35,598 nt of DNA from positions 1 to 35,598 of the forward strand of contig JAPLIR010000021.1 of assembly GCA_026389015.1 (NCBI GenBank), written 5' to 3'. Shown here in pieces: positions 16,491-24,954 of this stretch; position 1 is the first letter of the stretch, and the number at the start of each line of letters is the position of its first letter. A program made the translations under genes and the position numbers. The DNA is from Candidatus Dependentiae bacterium (GTDB lineage: Bacteria > Babelota > Babeliae > Babelales > Vermiphilaceae). The notes under the pieces were generated by a model. That model searched no databases. It was given only the letters and a program-made list of their open reading frames with translations, and was not told the DNA's origin.

Positions 16491-17288
16491 ATGATGCGTC
16501 GAGAACTATGTCACCTGTGGGGTCCATTTTCAATCTATAGTTATGGCCTAGCTCTAGCAGCTGCCATACTTCTGTTTGTATGGCTATGCCTCCGTCACCC
16601 GCGCCGCGCCAAAATTATTTCCACCGAAAAGTTTATTGAAACAGTAGGCTTGAGCTTAATTGTAGGGCTTATCGGCGCACGATTACTTTTTATCGTTAAT
16701 TCGTATGATGAATTTGAGAGCATAGGTTCATTTTTTAGTCTTTGGAATGGCGGCCTTTCATTACTCGGCGGCATTATTGCCATAGTGCTAGTTATGCCTT
16801 TCTATTTAAAGAGCATTAATGTCCCCGTTCTTCCCCTGCTTGATATAGCCGCAATTCATGCACCGCTCTTACAAGCTATTGCCCGCCTTGGCTGCCTTAT
16901 GGCCGGTTGTTGCTACGGCAAACCAACCGATCTCCCCTGGGCAATTGTTTATTCAGACCAACAGAGCGAAGCACCTTTGAACATTGCTCTGCATCCAACA
17001 CAAATTTATACCTCAATCGCTATGCTCCTTGTTTTTGCTTTCTTTTATTTTTACTTACAAAAAAAAGTCACTATCCCCGGACAATTGGTCATGGCTTACC
17101 TTATGACTGAAGGCGCCGTACGCTTCTCAGTCGACTTTTTCCGTGACGATCAAGAGTATTTTTCAGGGGATATGCATCACACAATTTCCGCACATCAATG
17201 GCTTGCTTTAGGGCTTTTTACAGCCGGTCTAGTAGGTTTGATTTTAATCCGTTACACTAATAATGAGCGATACAATAACGCCCAATAA
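16491..17288 (+). CDS. lgt: Prolipoprotein diacylglyceryl transferase (265 aa)
   Basis: This inner-membrane enzyme adds diacylglycerol from phosphatidylglycerol to the lipobox Cys of lipoprotein precursors. Visible family features are the leading GPFSIYSYGLALA, GARLLFI (~62-68), WNGGLSLLGG (~85-94), the signature ARLGCLMAGCCYGKPTDLPW (~127-146, the Cys-containing variant rather than the enterobacterial RLGNFINGE), HPTQIY (~164-169), and EGAVRFSVDFFRDD near the C-terminus. About seven transmembrane segments are present. Nearby candidate substrates are the proteins with lipobox-like leaders at 2036 and 27042. It is tightly spaced within the mnmG-rpoD run. Confidence 0.93.
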   Translation: MMRRELCHLWGPFSIYSYGLALAAAILLFVWLCLRHPRRAKIISTEKFIETVGLSLIVGLIGARLLFIVNSYDEFESIGSFFSLWNGGLSLLGGIIAIVLVMPFYLKSINVPVLPLLDIAAIHAPLLQAIARLGCLMAGCCYGKPTDLPWAIVYSDQQSEAPLNIALHPTQIYTSIAMLLVFAFFYFYLQKKVTIPGQLVMAYLMTEGAVRFSVDFFRDDQEYFSGDMHHTISAHQWLALGLFTAGLVGLILIRYTNNERYNNAQ

Positions 17289-17329
17289 CCTACGCTCCAC
17301 CAAACGCCTAAACTAAACGGAAATTGCCC

Positions 17330-19153
17330 ATGAGTCTTTTTAATTTTATCAAATCATCCCTCTCTATATTGGATGTAGTAGGCAATTATACAACACTCAA
17401 AAAAGCTGGACTCTATTGGAAAGGTCACTGCCCATTCCATAACGAAAAGACCGCATCATTCACGGTAAGCCCTCATAAAGAAATTTATTATTGCTTTGGC
17501 TGCAACAGCGGCGGCGACCTCATTTCTTTTATCGCTAAAGTCGAAAACTGCTCGCCCATAGAAGCTGCAAAATTATTGGTCGAGCGCTATCAACTCAATC
17601 CGCCTGCCGATACATTCGACGGTCACGAATATAAGCCGGAAAAAAGCAAACATTATTACGAGCTTTGCAAGGCCGTAGCAACCTGGTGCCACGAGAGCCT
17701 CCTGCAATCACCCATGCTCATGGATTATCTGAAAAAACGGGGTTTTACCAAAAACATGGCAAGCTATTTTACCATCGGATATTTTCCTGGTGGATTGGCT
17801 GCTGTACAGAATCTCATGAAAGCAATGGGCACGCATCAAATTCTGCCTCACGACCTGATTGAAGCTAATATTTTAAGCCAAGGCAAAACAGTCCTTTATT
17901 CACCTTTTGAAGAACGCCTAATGTTCCCTATCAAAGATCATTTAGGAAGATACTGTGGATTTGGCGGCCGCGTGTTTAAACCACATGACGAGCGCCCTAA
18001 ATACTACAACTCACGAGAAAATGAATTCTTCACCAAAGGGTCGTTACTCTTTGGCATCGATTTAGCTAAAAAAAGTATTCAAGAAACCGAAACTGCATTT
18101 TTGGTTGAAGGGTACACCGACTGCGTAGCAATGGTTCAACATGGGTATCCTAATACCGTAGCAACGCTCGGCACAGCCTGCACAACAGAACACCTCAAAC
18201 AACTTGCTCGCTACACCCAACAGCTCTACATTATTTACGATAGCGACAATGCTGGACACCAAGCAATCTTGCGTCTCACTGAACTCTGTTGGCAAGTCAG
18301 TCTTGAACCAAAAGTTATTTGTCTACCTGCCAAAGAAGACCCTGCATCATTTCTTGGCAAAGGGAATGACCTCAAGCCGCTTATTGCAAAAGCCCAAGAT
18401 ATTTTTATGTTCTTTATTGATGCAGCCGGCAATGAATTCAGCACCAAACCGCTCAGCGAAAAAATTGCCCTGGTAAGAAAGCTCGTCGCCACGATTCACA
18501 ATATCGACGATTCACTAAAACGGGACATTCTGCTCCAAAAAGCTGCCAAAACGCTGGACATCCCTTTGCAATCTATGCAAAACGAACTAGCACGAACCGC
18601 CCTTCGATACGATTCTCAAAAAGAATCACTCAGGGTGAGCGGGACAGAATTATCATTAGCCTCCGCGCAACCAAAAACCGTAGCAAAACCAGAGAAACCA
18701 GCCAATACACCGCCAGTCTACCAGCCCATACCAAAGCTGGAAAAAATGATTTTTTCTGCTATAATGGACAATATGCAATTATTTAATAGTAAAAACGATA
18801 AATATTTGCTCGAGTATCTTCCAGCTCCATTACGTGATATACTAGAAAAACTAAAATCATTAACAGAGCACCGTAAAGGCATAGACTTTATACAGTTTTT
18901 CGACACACTCAATGAGTACGAACAACAGTATGTAAGCAAGCTTTTATTGGAACAAGAAGAAAAGAACATACAGCCAGAGGCATTTGAGCAGTTAGTGCTC
19001 CAATTCCACAAAAAGAATTGGAAGAGTATAGTGCACGCAATAAAGACGAAATTGACACAAGCAAAGAATGAAAACAACATTGAAGATGTCGAAAAATTAA
19101 TGCAGGATTTCCTGGAATTGAAGCAGGCTGTAATAGAAAAAAATATTATATAA
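17330..19153 (+). CDS. dnaG: DNA primase (607 aa)
   Basis: It synthesises RNA primers at the replication fork. The N-terminal CHC2 zinc finger is complete: C34, H37, C55 and C58 in KGHCPFHNEK and YYCFGC. The catalytic core follows, with FGGRVFKPHDERPKYYNS (~208-225), then the TOPRIM motifs VEGYTDCVAM (~258-267) and YDSDNAGHQA (~302-311), which carry the metal-binding acidic residues. The C-terminal ~150 residues are helical, as expected for the helicase-binding domain, preceded by a Pro/Lys-rich linker at ~435-465. The ATG at 17330 is preferred over the in-frame TTG at 17324. Placement directly before rpoD follows the classic macromolecular-synthesis operon order, here without rpsU. Confidence 0.96.
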   Translation: MSLFNFIKSSLSILDVVGNYTTLKKAGLYWKGHCPFHNEKTASFTVSPHKEIYYCFGCNSGGDLISFIAKVENCSPIEAAKLLVERYQLNPPADTFDGHEYKPEKSKHYYELCKAVATWCHESLLQSPMLMDYLKKRGFTKNMASYFTIGYFPGGLAAVQNLMKAMGTHQILPHDLIEANILSQGKTVLYSPFEERLMFPIKDHLGRYCGFGGRVFKPHDERPKYYNSRENEFFTKGSLLFGIDLAKKSIQETETAFLVEGYTDCVAMVQHGYPNTVATLGTACTTEHLKQLARYTQQLYIIYDSDNAGHQAILRLTELCWQVSLEPKVICLPAKEDPASFLGKGNDLKPLIAKAQDIFMFFIDAAGNEFSTKPLSEKIALVRKLVATIHNIDDSLKRDILLQKAAKTLDIPLQSMQNELARTALRYDSQKESLRVSGTELSLASAQPKTVAKPEKPANTPPVYQPIPKLEKMIFSAIMDNMQLFNSKNDKYLLEYLPAPLRDILEKLKSLTEHRKGIDFIQFFDTLNEYEQQYVSKLLLEQEEKNIQPEAFEQLVLQFHKKNWKSIVHAIKTKLTQAKNENNIEDVEKLMQDFLELKQAVIEKNII

Positions 19154-19169
19154 CTAGGGACAGATAACT

Positions 19170-21395
19170 ATGACAAAAACCAAGGCGACCAGTAACAACA
19201 AAAAGGAAACAAAAAAAGTTGTTACAACCAAACCATCTAAGGCAACAAAACCTACGCCAGCAACCCCTGCCAAAAAAACAGCAGTCAAACCTGTTGCTGC
19301 TTCTACGCCTAAAAAAATAACTCCTGTCGTCAAACCTGCACCCCTAGCAAAAGAAGTTCCAGCAAAAAAAATTGCACTCGCTACTCCCGTAGCAAAACCT
19401 GCTCCTGTAGTAAAAATTATTCCGGTAGCGCCTGCTGCAAAAGCTCCACTTAAAAGACCTGTAGCAAGACCTGCGCTCGCTGCTGTAAAAAAACCAAAAA
19501 TTGAAATCAATGAAGCTGACCTAAAAAAAGAATCCATCGAAGAATTCATTGAAAAAGGCAAAAAGCACAATCTATTAACCTATGAAGAAGTCATAGAATT
19601 TTGTGAAAAAAATCATTTGGTCGAACAAGAAACTAATGAGCTCTTGCGCACTCTTGAAAAAGAAAACGTTGAGCTCATCACTCAAGAAGAATTTGAAACT
19701 TCTCAGCAAGGCTTAGAGGGTTACGAATCTGACGAAACTCTTGAACGCACAACGAACATCAAGGCAAAATTAGAAAACTCAATGCAGTTAGACCACCTTG
19801 ATGAAGAAGATGCTGATGAAGAAGATGGCGAAAAAGAAGAAGAACACGAAACGATTCGCAGTGAAGCTTCACCTGTTGCTGATGGTGTAAAATCATATCT
19901 CCGTGATATTGGTAAAATACCACTTCTTAACAAGAAGACAGAAACAACCATTGCTGAATCAATAGCAAACAGCAAAAAAGAATCTATTGATGCTATTTCT
20001 CGCTTCCCATTCATTCATAAAGAATTTGTGTTAATCGGCGAAAAATTACAAAAAAATAGCGCACATCCAAAAGATATCATTCAGTTCTCAGAATTTGATG
20101 AAGAAAACTTACCTAAGATCGATGAAGAAAAATCGGCGCTCGTTAATACGATCAAAAAAATTGAAGACCTGATTGATAACGAAGAGAAGATTTACCTGAG
20201 CTATCGTAACAGACCTGATTACCTAGAAAAAAAAGACGAGATGCTCAAGAAGGTTAAGCTGAATAAAGAAGAAATCAGCAAAACCATTCAATCTATTAGA
20301 CTTGCCAATAAATTAATTCGTAAAATGGGCAAAAAAATAGAAAAATATTACAACAAGATTCAAGAAAAAGAAGAATCCATCCACATTTTGCAAGATAATT
20401 TGAAAAAATACAGCTTGCTCAAAAATCCTACTGAAGAAGAACTTCAAGCAAAGGACGAAGAAGAACGTAACTTCCGGGGCTCACTAAAAATAATCAAAAA
20501 ACTTGAAGCCGAAGCTGGTCTTCCTAAAGAAACCATTGCAAAGCTATTCAGACAATTACTTATTGCACAAGCAAACGATAAACGAGCAAAAGACAATCTT
20601 GCAAAAGCAAACTTACGTCTCGTAGTCAATATTGCTAAAAAGTACGTCAACCGTGGTCTACACTTCTTGGACTTGATCCAAGAAGGTAACATCGGTCTTA
20701 TGAAGGCAGTAGAAAAGTTTGAGTTTGAACGTGGTTACAAGTTCTCGACCTATGCAACCTGGTGGATTCGTCAAGCGATAACCCGCGCTATTGCCGACCA
20801 ATCACGTACTATTCGTGTACCAGTGCACATGGTTGAAACACTCAACAAGATTAATAAAATTAAGCGTACCTTTATCCAAGAACACGGTAGAGAACCATCT
20901 CATGCAGAATTGGCAAAAGAGCTTAATTTAGATGAAAAGAAAATTAAGAACATCATTAAAATTTCTAAAGAACCTATCTCACTTGAAGCCCCCGTTGGTG
21001 ATGGTGACGATGTATCTATTAAAGATTTTATTGAAAACGAAAACGAGTTTTCACCTTCCGATGCTGTTGCAAACAACGATTTGAAAGAACGTGTGCGTGA
21101 GGTGCTCAAAACCTTAACCCCTCGTGAAGAAAAAGTATTGAAAATGCGCTTTGGTATCGACGTTGCTTCTGAGCATACCTTAGAAGAAGTTGGTAAAGAC
21201 TTTTCAGTAACACGCGAACGTATTCGTCAGATTGAAGTAAAAGCATTGCGCAAACTGCGTCATCCGTCTCGTAGCAAGAAACTTCTCACCTTCTTTGAAA
21301 AAGAGTTGGCAGAAATCATGACTAACGAAGATATTCAAGACGATGGCGATATCGATATCAAAGATAATGATATGGATATGGACGACGACGAATAA
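19170..21395 (+). CDS. rpoD: Primary sigma factor, sigma-70 family, with basic N-terminal and acidic C-terminal tails (741 aa)
   Basis: It directs RNA polymerase to housekeeping promoters. Residues 1-~108 form a low-complexity Lys/Ala/Pro/Val tail, unlike normal sigma factors. A region 1.1-like helix bundle follows ([20 protein letters not shown], ~125-144), then an acidic linker (~205-230), region 1.2 ([14 protein letters not shown], ~240) and a long non-conserved helical insert (~275-465). Region 2 ([20 protein letters not shown], then [20 protein letters not shown], ~480-550), region 3 and region 4 with [14 protein letters not shown] and [20 protein letters not shown] (~648-710) are canonical. 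The last ~25 residues are mostly Asp. AGGGA precedes the ATG. The long minus-strand frame opposite the N-terminal tail is an artefact of its composition. Confidence 0.97.
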   Translation: MTKTKATSNNKKETKKVVTTKPSKATKPTPATPAKKTAVKPVAASTPKKITPVVKPAPLAKEVPAKKIALATPVAKPAPVVKIIPVAPAAKAPLKRPVARPALAAVKKPKIEINEADLKKESIEEFIEKGKKHNLLTYEEVIEFCEKNHLVEQETNELLRTLEKENVELITQEEFETSQQGLEGYESDETLERTTNIKAKLENSMQLDHLDEEDADEEDGEKEEEHETIRSEASPVADGVKSYLRDIGKIPLLNKKTETTIAESIANSKKESIDAISRFPFIHKEFVLIGEKLQKNSAHPKDIIQFSEFDEENLPKIDEEKSALVNTIKKIEDLIDNEEKIYLSYRNRPDYLEKKDEMLKKVKLNKEEISKTIQSIRLANKLIRKMGKKIEKYYNKIQEKEESIHILQDNLKKYSLLKNPTEEELQAKDEEERNFRGSLKIIKKLEAEAGLPKETIAKLFRQLLIAQANDKRAKDNLAKANLRLVVNIAKKYVNRGLHFLDLIQEGNIGLMKAVEKFEFERGYKFSTYATWWIRQAITRAIADQSRTIRVPVHMVETLNKINKIKRTFIQEHGREPSHAELAKELNLDEKKIKNIIKISKEPISLEAPVGDGDDVSIKDFIENENEFSPSDAVANNDLKERVREVLKTLTPREEKVLKMRFGIDVASEHTLEEVGKDFSVTRERIRQIEVKALRKLRHPSRSKKLLTFFEKELAEIMTNEDIQDDGDIDIKDNDMDMDDDE

Positions 21396-21458
21396 AAACA
21401 ATAGAATACAAAACATAGATATATAACATTTAACACACATTAAGGTAGATAAAACTAT

Positions 21459-22766
21459 ATGGGGTCTTTGCTCTCAGCAATTCAATTACCAGTTATTTTG
21501 TTTTTTATAGGGCTTTCTACACGCGCTATATTATCGTTTTTAGAAACAAGTGTTACCGCACTTCGTTTGTTTAAGCTGAAGGAGCTTGCTCAATCAACTA
21601 AACAATACGATACGCTCTTTAAAACGTTGGAACAAAGTCCTCATCGAGTACTTATTACCATTCTTATTGCCAATAACTTGGCCGATGCTGTCACCATTGT
21701 ATTGGCAGCACACATTACCCAAACAATTTTTGAAAGCCTTCAGCTATCAAGTAGCCTAGGGGTTTCAGTTGGTGTTGCTTTTGCATCGCTCACTACTATT
21801 GTTTTTGGTGAAATTATTCCTAAAAACTTAGCCAAGGGCCAAGGGGAGCGATTATTTCAATCCATGTTATGGTTAATGAATATTCTATTTTACGTTTTGT
21901 ATCCATTGGTTACTGTGTTAATCAAAATTTCTGATTACTTAGTATTCAAAATTACCAAGAAAAGAACATCTGAAGGTGGCAGCGAATGGGTATCATCTGA
22001 ACGCGAAATTCAGTTTTTGATTGATTACATCCACGAAAAAGGCTTGATGGAACCAGAAAAAACTGAAATGCTCCAAAACGTCTTTGATCTGGGACACACT
22101 CCCGTCAAAGAAATCATGGTGCCGGCAACTGATATCATCTCCGTGAACGTGAGTACCACCATTAAAAATACTCTAGAATTATTTTCAAAACATCGCTATA
22201 CCCGTATGCCGGTTTATGAAAATCAATCAGATAATTTCATCGGCATGGTTCATCAAAAAGACATCTTTGTATTGTTATCGAACAATGAAGACAAACCGCT
22301 TAAAGACATTATGCGTCCTATGCTCTTTGTCCCTGAGACGGTTAAGGTGAGCCAACTTCTACGTGAATTCCGCCAACAGCAGATGCATATTGCGATTGTT
22401 CTGAATGAACATGGCAGCGTGACTGGCTTAATAACCCTGGAAGATGTGCTTGAAGAAATTGTAGGCGAAATTAGCGATGAGCATGAACCTGTATCAGAAA
22501 AAATAATTCCCCTCAAACAAGGAGGCTGGTTGGTTGATGCTTCTATTCCTCTAGAAGATTTAGAACCTTTACTCAGTTTTATTTTTGAAACAGAAGATTC
22601 AGTTACCCTTGGCGGCTTCATGACAGAGCAGCTGCAGCATCTACCTAAAAAAGGCGAACGAGTACTGTATAAGGAATATTATTTCCAGGTACAAAAGGCA
22701 AGTCAAAAACGGGTACAACAAGTACTGATCTTTGCAGAAAAAAGCGCCCAACCAACAATAGTCTAA
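21459..22766 (+). CDS. CNNM/CBS-domain membrane protein, CorC/HlyC (hemolysin-C-like) family (435 aa)
   Basis: The N-terminal CNNM (DUF21) membrane domain (~1-160) has the typical SFLETSVTALRLFKLKEL and TIVFGEIIPKNLAKGQGERL. A CBS pair follows (~205-325) with VKEIMVPATDIISV and a second half ending GLITLEDVLEEIVGEISDEH, the hallmark of the family. A C-terminal CorC_HlyC domain (~340-430) closes the protein. Related proteins act in Mg2+ or Co2+ efflux or resistance; the older haemolysin label is not evidence of toxicity. AAGGTAG precedes the ATG. It lies 63 bases after rpoD on the same strand. Confidence 0.93.
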   Translation: MGSLLSAIQLPVILFFIGLSTRAILSFLETSVTALRLFKLKELAQSTKQYDTLFKTLEQSPHRVLITILIANNLADAVTIVLAAHITQTIFESLQLSSSLGVSVGVAFASLTTIVFGEIIPKNLAKGQGERLFQSMLWLMNILFYVLYPLVTVLIKISDYLVFKITKKRTSEGGSEWVSSEREIQFLIDYIHEKGLMEPEKTEMLQNVFDLGHTPVKEIMVPATDIISVNVSTTIKNTLELFSKHRYTRMPVYENQSDNFIGMVHQKDIFVLLSNNEDKPLKDIMRPMLFVPETVKVSQLLREFRQQQMHIAIVLNEHGSVTGLITLEDVLEEIVGEISDEHEPVSEKIIPLKQGGWLVDASIPLEDLEPLLSFIFETEDSVTLGGFMTEQLQHLPKKGERVLYKEYYFQVQKASQKRVQQVLIFAEKSAQPTIV

Positions 22767-22879
22767 AAAAAACTGCTCAGAAAAAATACTATACTCATTT
22801 TATACATCGTATTCCTCTGCGCATTAATTGTTTATCAACATACATTGATCAAATATTGATTTTGAATTACGACATGCAC

Positions 22880-22902
22880 TACAGTATCAAAAAAGTACTG
22901 TA
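22880..22902 (+). promoter_or_regulatory. Inverted repeat upstream of the 22936 gene
   Basis: TACAGTA (22880-22886) and TACTGTA (22896-22902) are perfect inverted arms around a 9-base A-rich spacer, 33 bases before the ATG. This could be a repressor operator or a leader hairpin. Confidence 0.35.
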
Positions 22903-22935
22903 AGCACTCAATCCCAAGAAAAGGAAGCGGTAACT

Positions 22936-23379
22936 ATGAAATTAGTCTCACCATTTTTCGCCATTTTATTATGCAGTTTAGCATTTTTTTCAACACAAAT
23001 AAACGCTGCCAGTAAGCCGAACAAACCCAAACCGCAAACCCCTAAAGTTGATGCTACACAAGAAGTTAATCAACTCAACGCAGCACATGAAACGGCAACT
23101 GAACAAATAGTATTAGGCACGTTTGCCAATCTTGTACAAAACTTCTTTAACATCGTACAAAACCCACACAACTCTACTAATGTTGGCACCAACGTTACTC
23201 AAATGGTAGCGGGTATTGTAAGCGCTGCATTACAAATTATGAAAAACTTACCCGAAGACATTACGGCTGAAGAAAAACAATACTGTCTTGACGAGCTTGA
23301 AACAACCTTGAGACAAAGCTTACGCACCCTTGCATTGGCACAAAAGGCGCTTAAACGTACCCAACTGCCATGCGCATAA
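22936..23379 (+). CDS. Small exported protein overlapping the lysozyme-like gene (147 aa)
   Basis: A signal peptide (1-25, STQINA before ASKPN) is followed by a Lys/Pro linker and a helical domain of ~110 residues. That domain is hydrophobic-patterned, with ATEQIVLGTFANLVQNFFNI and VAGIVSAALQIMKNL. A Cys pair (CLDE, LPCA) frames the C-terminal helix and could form a disulfide. AAAGGAAG precedes the ATG. The last 10 bases overlap the start of the next gene (ATGCGCATAA), implying translational coupling. Unrecognised family. It may be a functional partner, for example a periplasmic inhibitor or chaperone of the downstream enzyme (inference). Confidence 0.85.
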   Translation: MKLVSPFFAILLCSLAFFSTQINAASKPNKPKPQTPKVDATQEVNQLNAAHETATEQIVLGTFANLVQNFFNIVQNPHNSTNVGTNVTQMVAGIVSAALQIMKNLPEDITAEEKQYCLDELETTLRQSLRTLALAQKALKRTQLPCA

Positions 23380-24185
23380 TATTTGTTATCGTACTCCTTT
23401 TATTGCCATGTTCAACGCATCCAAAAAAAGCTGCGCATTCCTCACTACAAAAACAACTCAATGCACTTACACCTAAGCAGCTAGAAAGGATTGGCAATAA
23501 AATTTGGGACAACGAAAGCAACAAATCTATCGACAAACTCACCTGGTGGATCAAGGGTGAATCATGCGCATCTTTGGGTATTGGGCATTTCATTTGGTAT
23601 CCAAAAAATGGTAGTGATGGTTTTACACAAACATTCCCCGCGCTGCTTGAATATTTAGTTTCCCATGGCGTTGCGCTACCCACATGGCTCACGTGCAACA
23701 CCGCGTGCCCTTGGTCTACACACGCAGATTTTTTTGCAGCATTTGCAAGCAAACAGATGCAAGAGTTACGAACACTCCTTTCGACCACCATCGACTTGCA
23801 AACAAAATTTATGATACATAATGCATGCACCTGTTTTGACACCATGCTTGCACAAGCACCGCGTGACAAAAAAGCAACCATCAAAAAACAACTTGAATGC
23901 ATTGCACAGGACAATAATGGCCTCTATGCACTTGTTGACTATCAACATTGCAAAGGCATTGGCGTGAATAAAAACGAACGCTACAATGACAAGGGATGGG
24001 GACTATTGCAAGTATTAGAAGAAATGCAGAACACACAAAACAATAAAAGTGCTACACAAGAATTTGCTGAATGCGCAAAAAAAATACTCACCGAACGCAC
24101 CGAAAATGCACCACAAGAAAAAAATGAACAACGATTTTTATTAGGTTGGAAAAAAAGAATAAACACGTATACACAGCCACTGTAG
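23370..24185 (+). CDS. Exported lysozyme-like protein (271 aa)
   Basis: The leader MRIIFVIVLLLLPCSTHPKK is a signal peptide. The body begins LERIGNKIWDNESNKSIDKL, then WWIKGESCASLGIGHFIWYP (~60-79). SLGIGHF resembles the TIGIGH strand of phage T4-type lysozymes, and an acidic residue (E49, or E64 in GES) is in range to act as the catalytic Glu. Later conserved-looking segments are FPALLEYLVSHGVALPTWL, YALVDYQHCKGIGVNKNERY and GWGLLQVLEEM. I recall uncharacterised proteobacterial proteins with this same layout, but no experimentally defined member. A muramidase-like or peptidoglycan-remodelling role is therefore an inference. It has no separate ribosome binding site visible and overlaps the upstream gene by 10 bases. 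Confidence 0.85.
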   Translation: MRIIFVIVLLLLPCSTHPKKAAHSSLQKQLNALTPKQLERIGNKIWDNESNKSIDKLTWWIKGESCASLGIGHFIWYPKNGSDGFTQTFPALLEYLVSHGVALPTWLTCNTACPWSTHADFFAAFASKQMQELRTLLSTTIDLQTKFMIHNACTCFDTMLAQAPRDKKATIKKQLECIAQDNNGLYALVDYQHCKGIGVNKNERYNDKGWGLLQVLEEMQNTQNNKSATQEFAECAKKILTERTENAPQEKNEQRFLLGWKKRINTYTQPL

Positions 24186-24354
24186 CGCAATTCCAATCTG
24201 TCACAAAAAAATATTTTCGCAAAACTATTGCCGAAGAAAAAAAATTATGGTAATTATATATATCAGTAAGCAGAAAAGAGTTCGCTGTAAATGTAAGCAG
24301 TAAGCAGCAGACTCTAACCATAAACCAACAAACCTCAGTCAAAGGAGTACATCA

Positions 24355-24510
24355 ATGATGTACGATCACGCGCATTGCGCACATAGATGTTCGGATAACC
24401 GATCTCATTTCAACCTTTTCAACACAACAACCTTCTTTTCTTTATTATTCTTATTCTTTAGTTATCGCGCCCTCCAGCAAAATATTATTATTGCCCGCTG
24501 GCAGAGCTAA
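24355..24510 (+). CDS. Small single-pass membrane protein (51 aa)
   Basis: AAAGGAG (24341-24347) lies 7 bases before tandem ATG codons. The frame runs 51 codons to TAA at 24508-24510. The N-terminal half is His/Cys/Arg/Asn-rich (MMYDHAHCAHRC), and a hydrophobic stretch FFSLLFLFFSY (~27-37) could be a short membrane helix. The strong ribosome binding site is the main evidence that this is a gene. It is the only content I can support in the 453-base gap between 24185 and 24639. Confidence 0.5.
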   Translation: MMYDHAHCAHRCSDNRSHFNLFNTTTFFSLLFLFFSYRALQQNIIIARWQS

Positions 24511-24638
24511 ATTACCCCCCCCCATTTTTTAATGCCATATTTTCGTAATTCCCTATAAACCTCAGCAGATGTTGTGCGTCTCTTGCATGCATAACAATTC
24601 AAGCTTGGTTGATAGTATAAAAACTAAGGAGCACACCC
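24511..24638 (+). other. Non-coding spacer with a nine-C tract
   Basis: A run of nine C residues (24515-24523), followed by six T, follows the stop of the 51-aa gene. No terminator-grade hairpin or RNA gene is recognised in the remaining bases. Confidence 0.4.
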
Positions 24639-24833
24639 ATGAATGTGCATAGACGTATAATAAAAAAAGAAAACATGCTTGTACTTATAGTATGTATGAC
24701 CGTAATGCTCCTCAAAATATGCTCCATTGTAGCCTTGTGCTCAAAGCATAACGAACACCATGAGCTGGAACATACCCTCCATACGCATATAACCGTAAAA
24801 AAAAACTCAAAAAACCATAGCCCTAAGGAATAG
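24639..24833 (+). CDS. Small membrane protein with His-rich tail (64 aa)
   Basis: AAGGAG (24626-24631) is ideally spaced before the ATG. Basic N-terminal residues (MNVHRRIIKKEN) are followed by one hydrophobic helix (MLVLIVCMTVMLLKICSIVA, ~13-32) and a polar, His-rich tail (HNEHHELEHTLHTHI). The charge pattern suggests an N-in single-span protein with the His-rich tail outside, possibly metal-binding (inference). Family not recognised. Together with the 51-aa gene it may form a unit of small membrane proteins. Confidence 0.65.
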   Translation: MNVHRRIIKKENMLVLIVCMTVMLLKICSIVALCSKHNEHHELEHTLHTHITVKKNSKNHSPKE

Positions 24834-24859
24834 CTGACCCTTACTTTCTTTTTTTTTCA

Positions 24860-24909
24860 GTTCTGATAGACTTTTAATAGTAATTACCTATTAACCTTCT
24901 AATCAGAAC
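24860..24909 (+). promoter_or_regulatory. Nested stem-loop in the leader of the ABC-F gene
   Basis: Outer arms GTTCTGAT (24860-24867) and ATCAGAAC (24902-24909) enclose inner arms TTAATAG (24874-24880) and CTATTAA (24888-24894) with a 7-nt loop. A T-rich run (24845-24857) precedes the structure rather than following it, so it is not a plus-strand terminator. It may be a leader element of the ABC-F gene, 45 bases before its ATG. Confidence 0.4.
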
Positions 24910-24954
24910 AGCTACGGCTTTGGGAAACAATAACCAAGGTTCGCAACCAATACC

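Noticed and set aside
19154-19570. Minus-strand 138-aa hydrophobic frame opposite rpoD
   Set aside because: It mirrors the Lys/Ala/Pro-rich sigma tail; its Gly/Ala/Phe composition is an artefact of the antisense codons, and no ribosome binding site or neighbour supports it.
23351-23914. Minus-strand 187-aa frame opposite the lysozyme-like gene
   Set aside because: The plus-strand gene has a signal peptide and is coupled to its neighbour; the antisense frame has no recognisable features.
24515-24523. Nine-C tract as a phase-variable switch
   Set aside because: It lies outside any supported reading frame and no promoter spacing is evident around it, so a switching role cannot be supported.
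24186-24638. tRNA or other structured RNA gene in the largest gap
   Set aside because: No cloverleaf, TTCGA-type T-loop or conserved riboswitch core was found by reading both strands; only the 51-aa ORF is supported.
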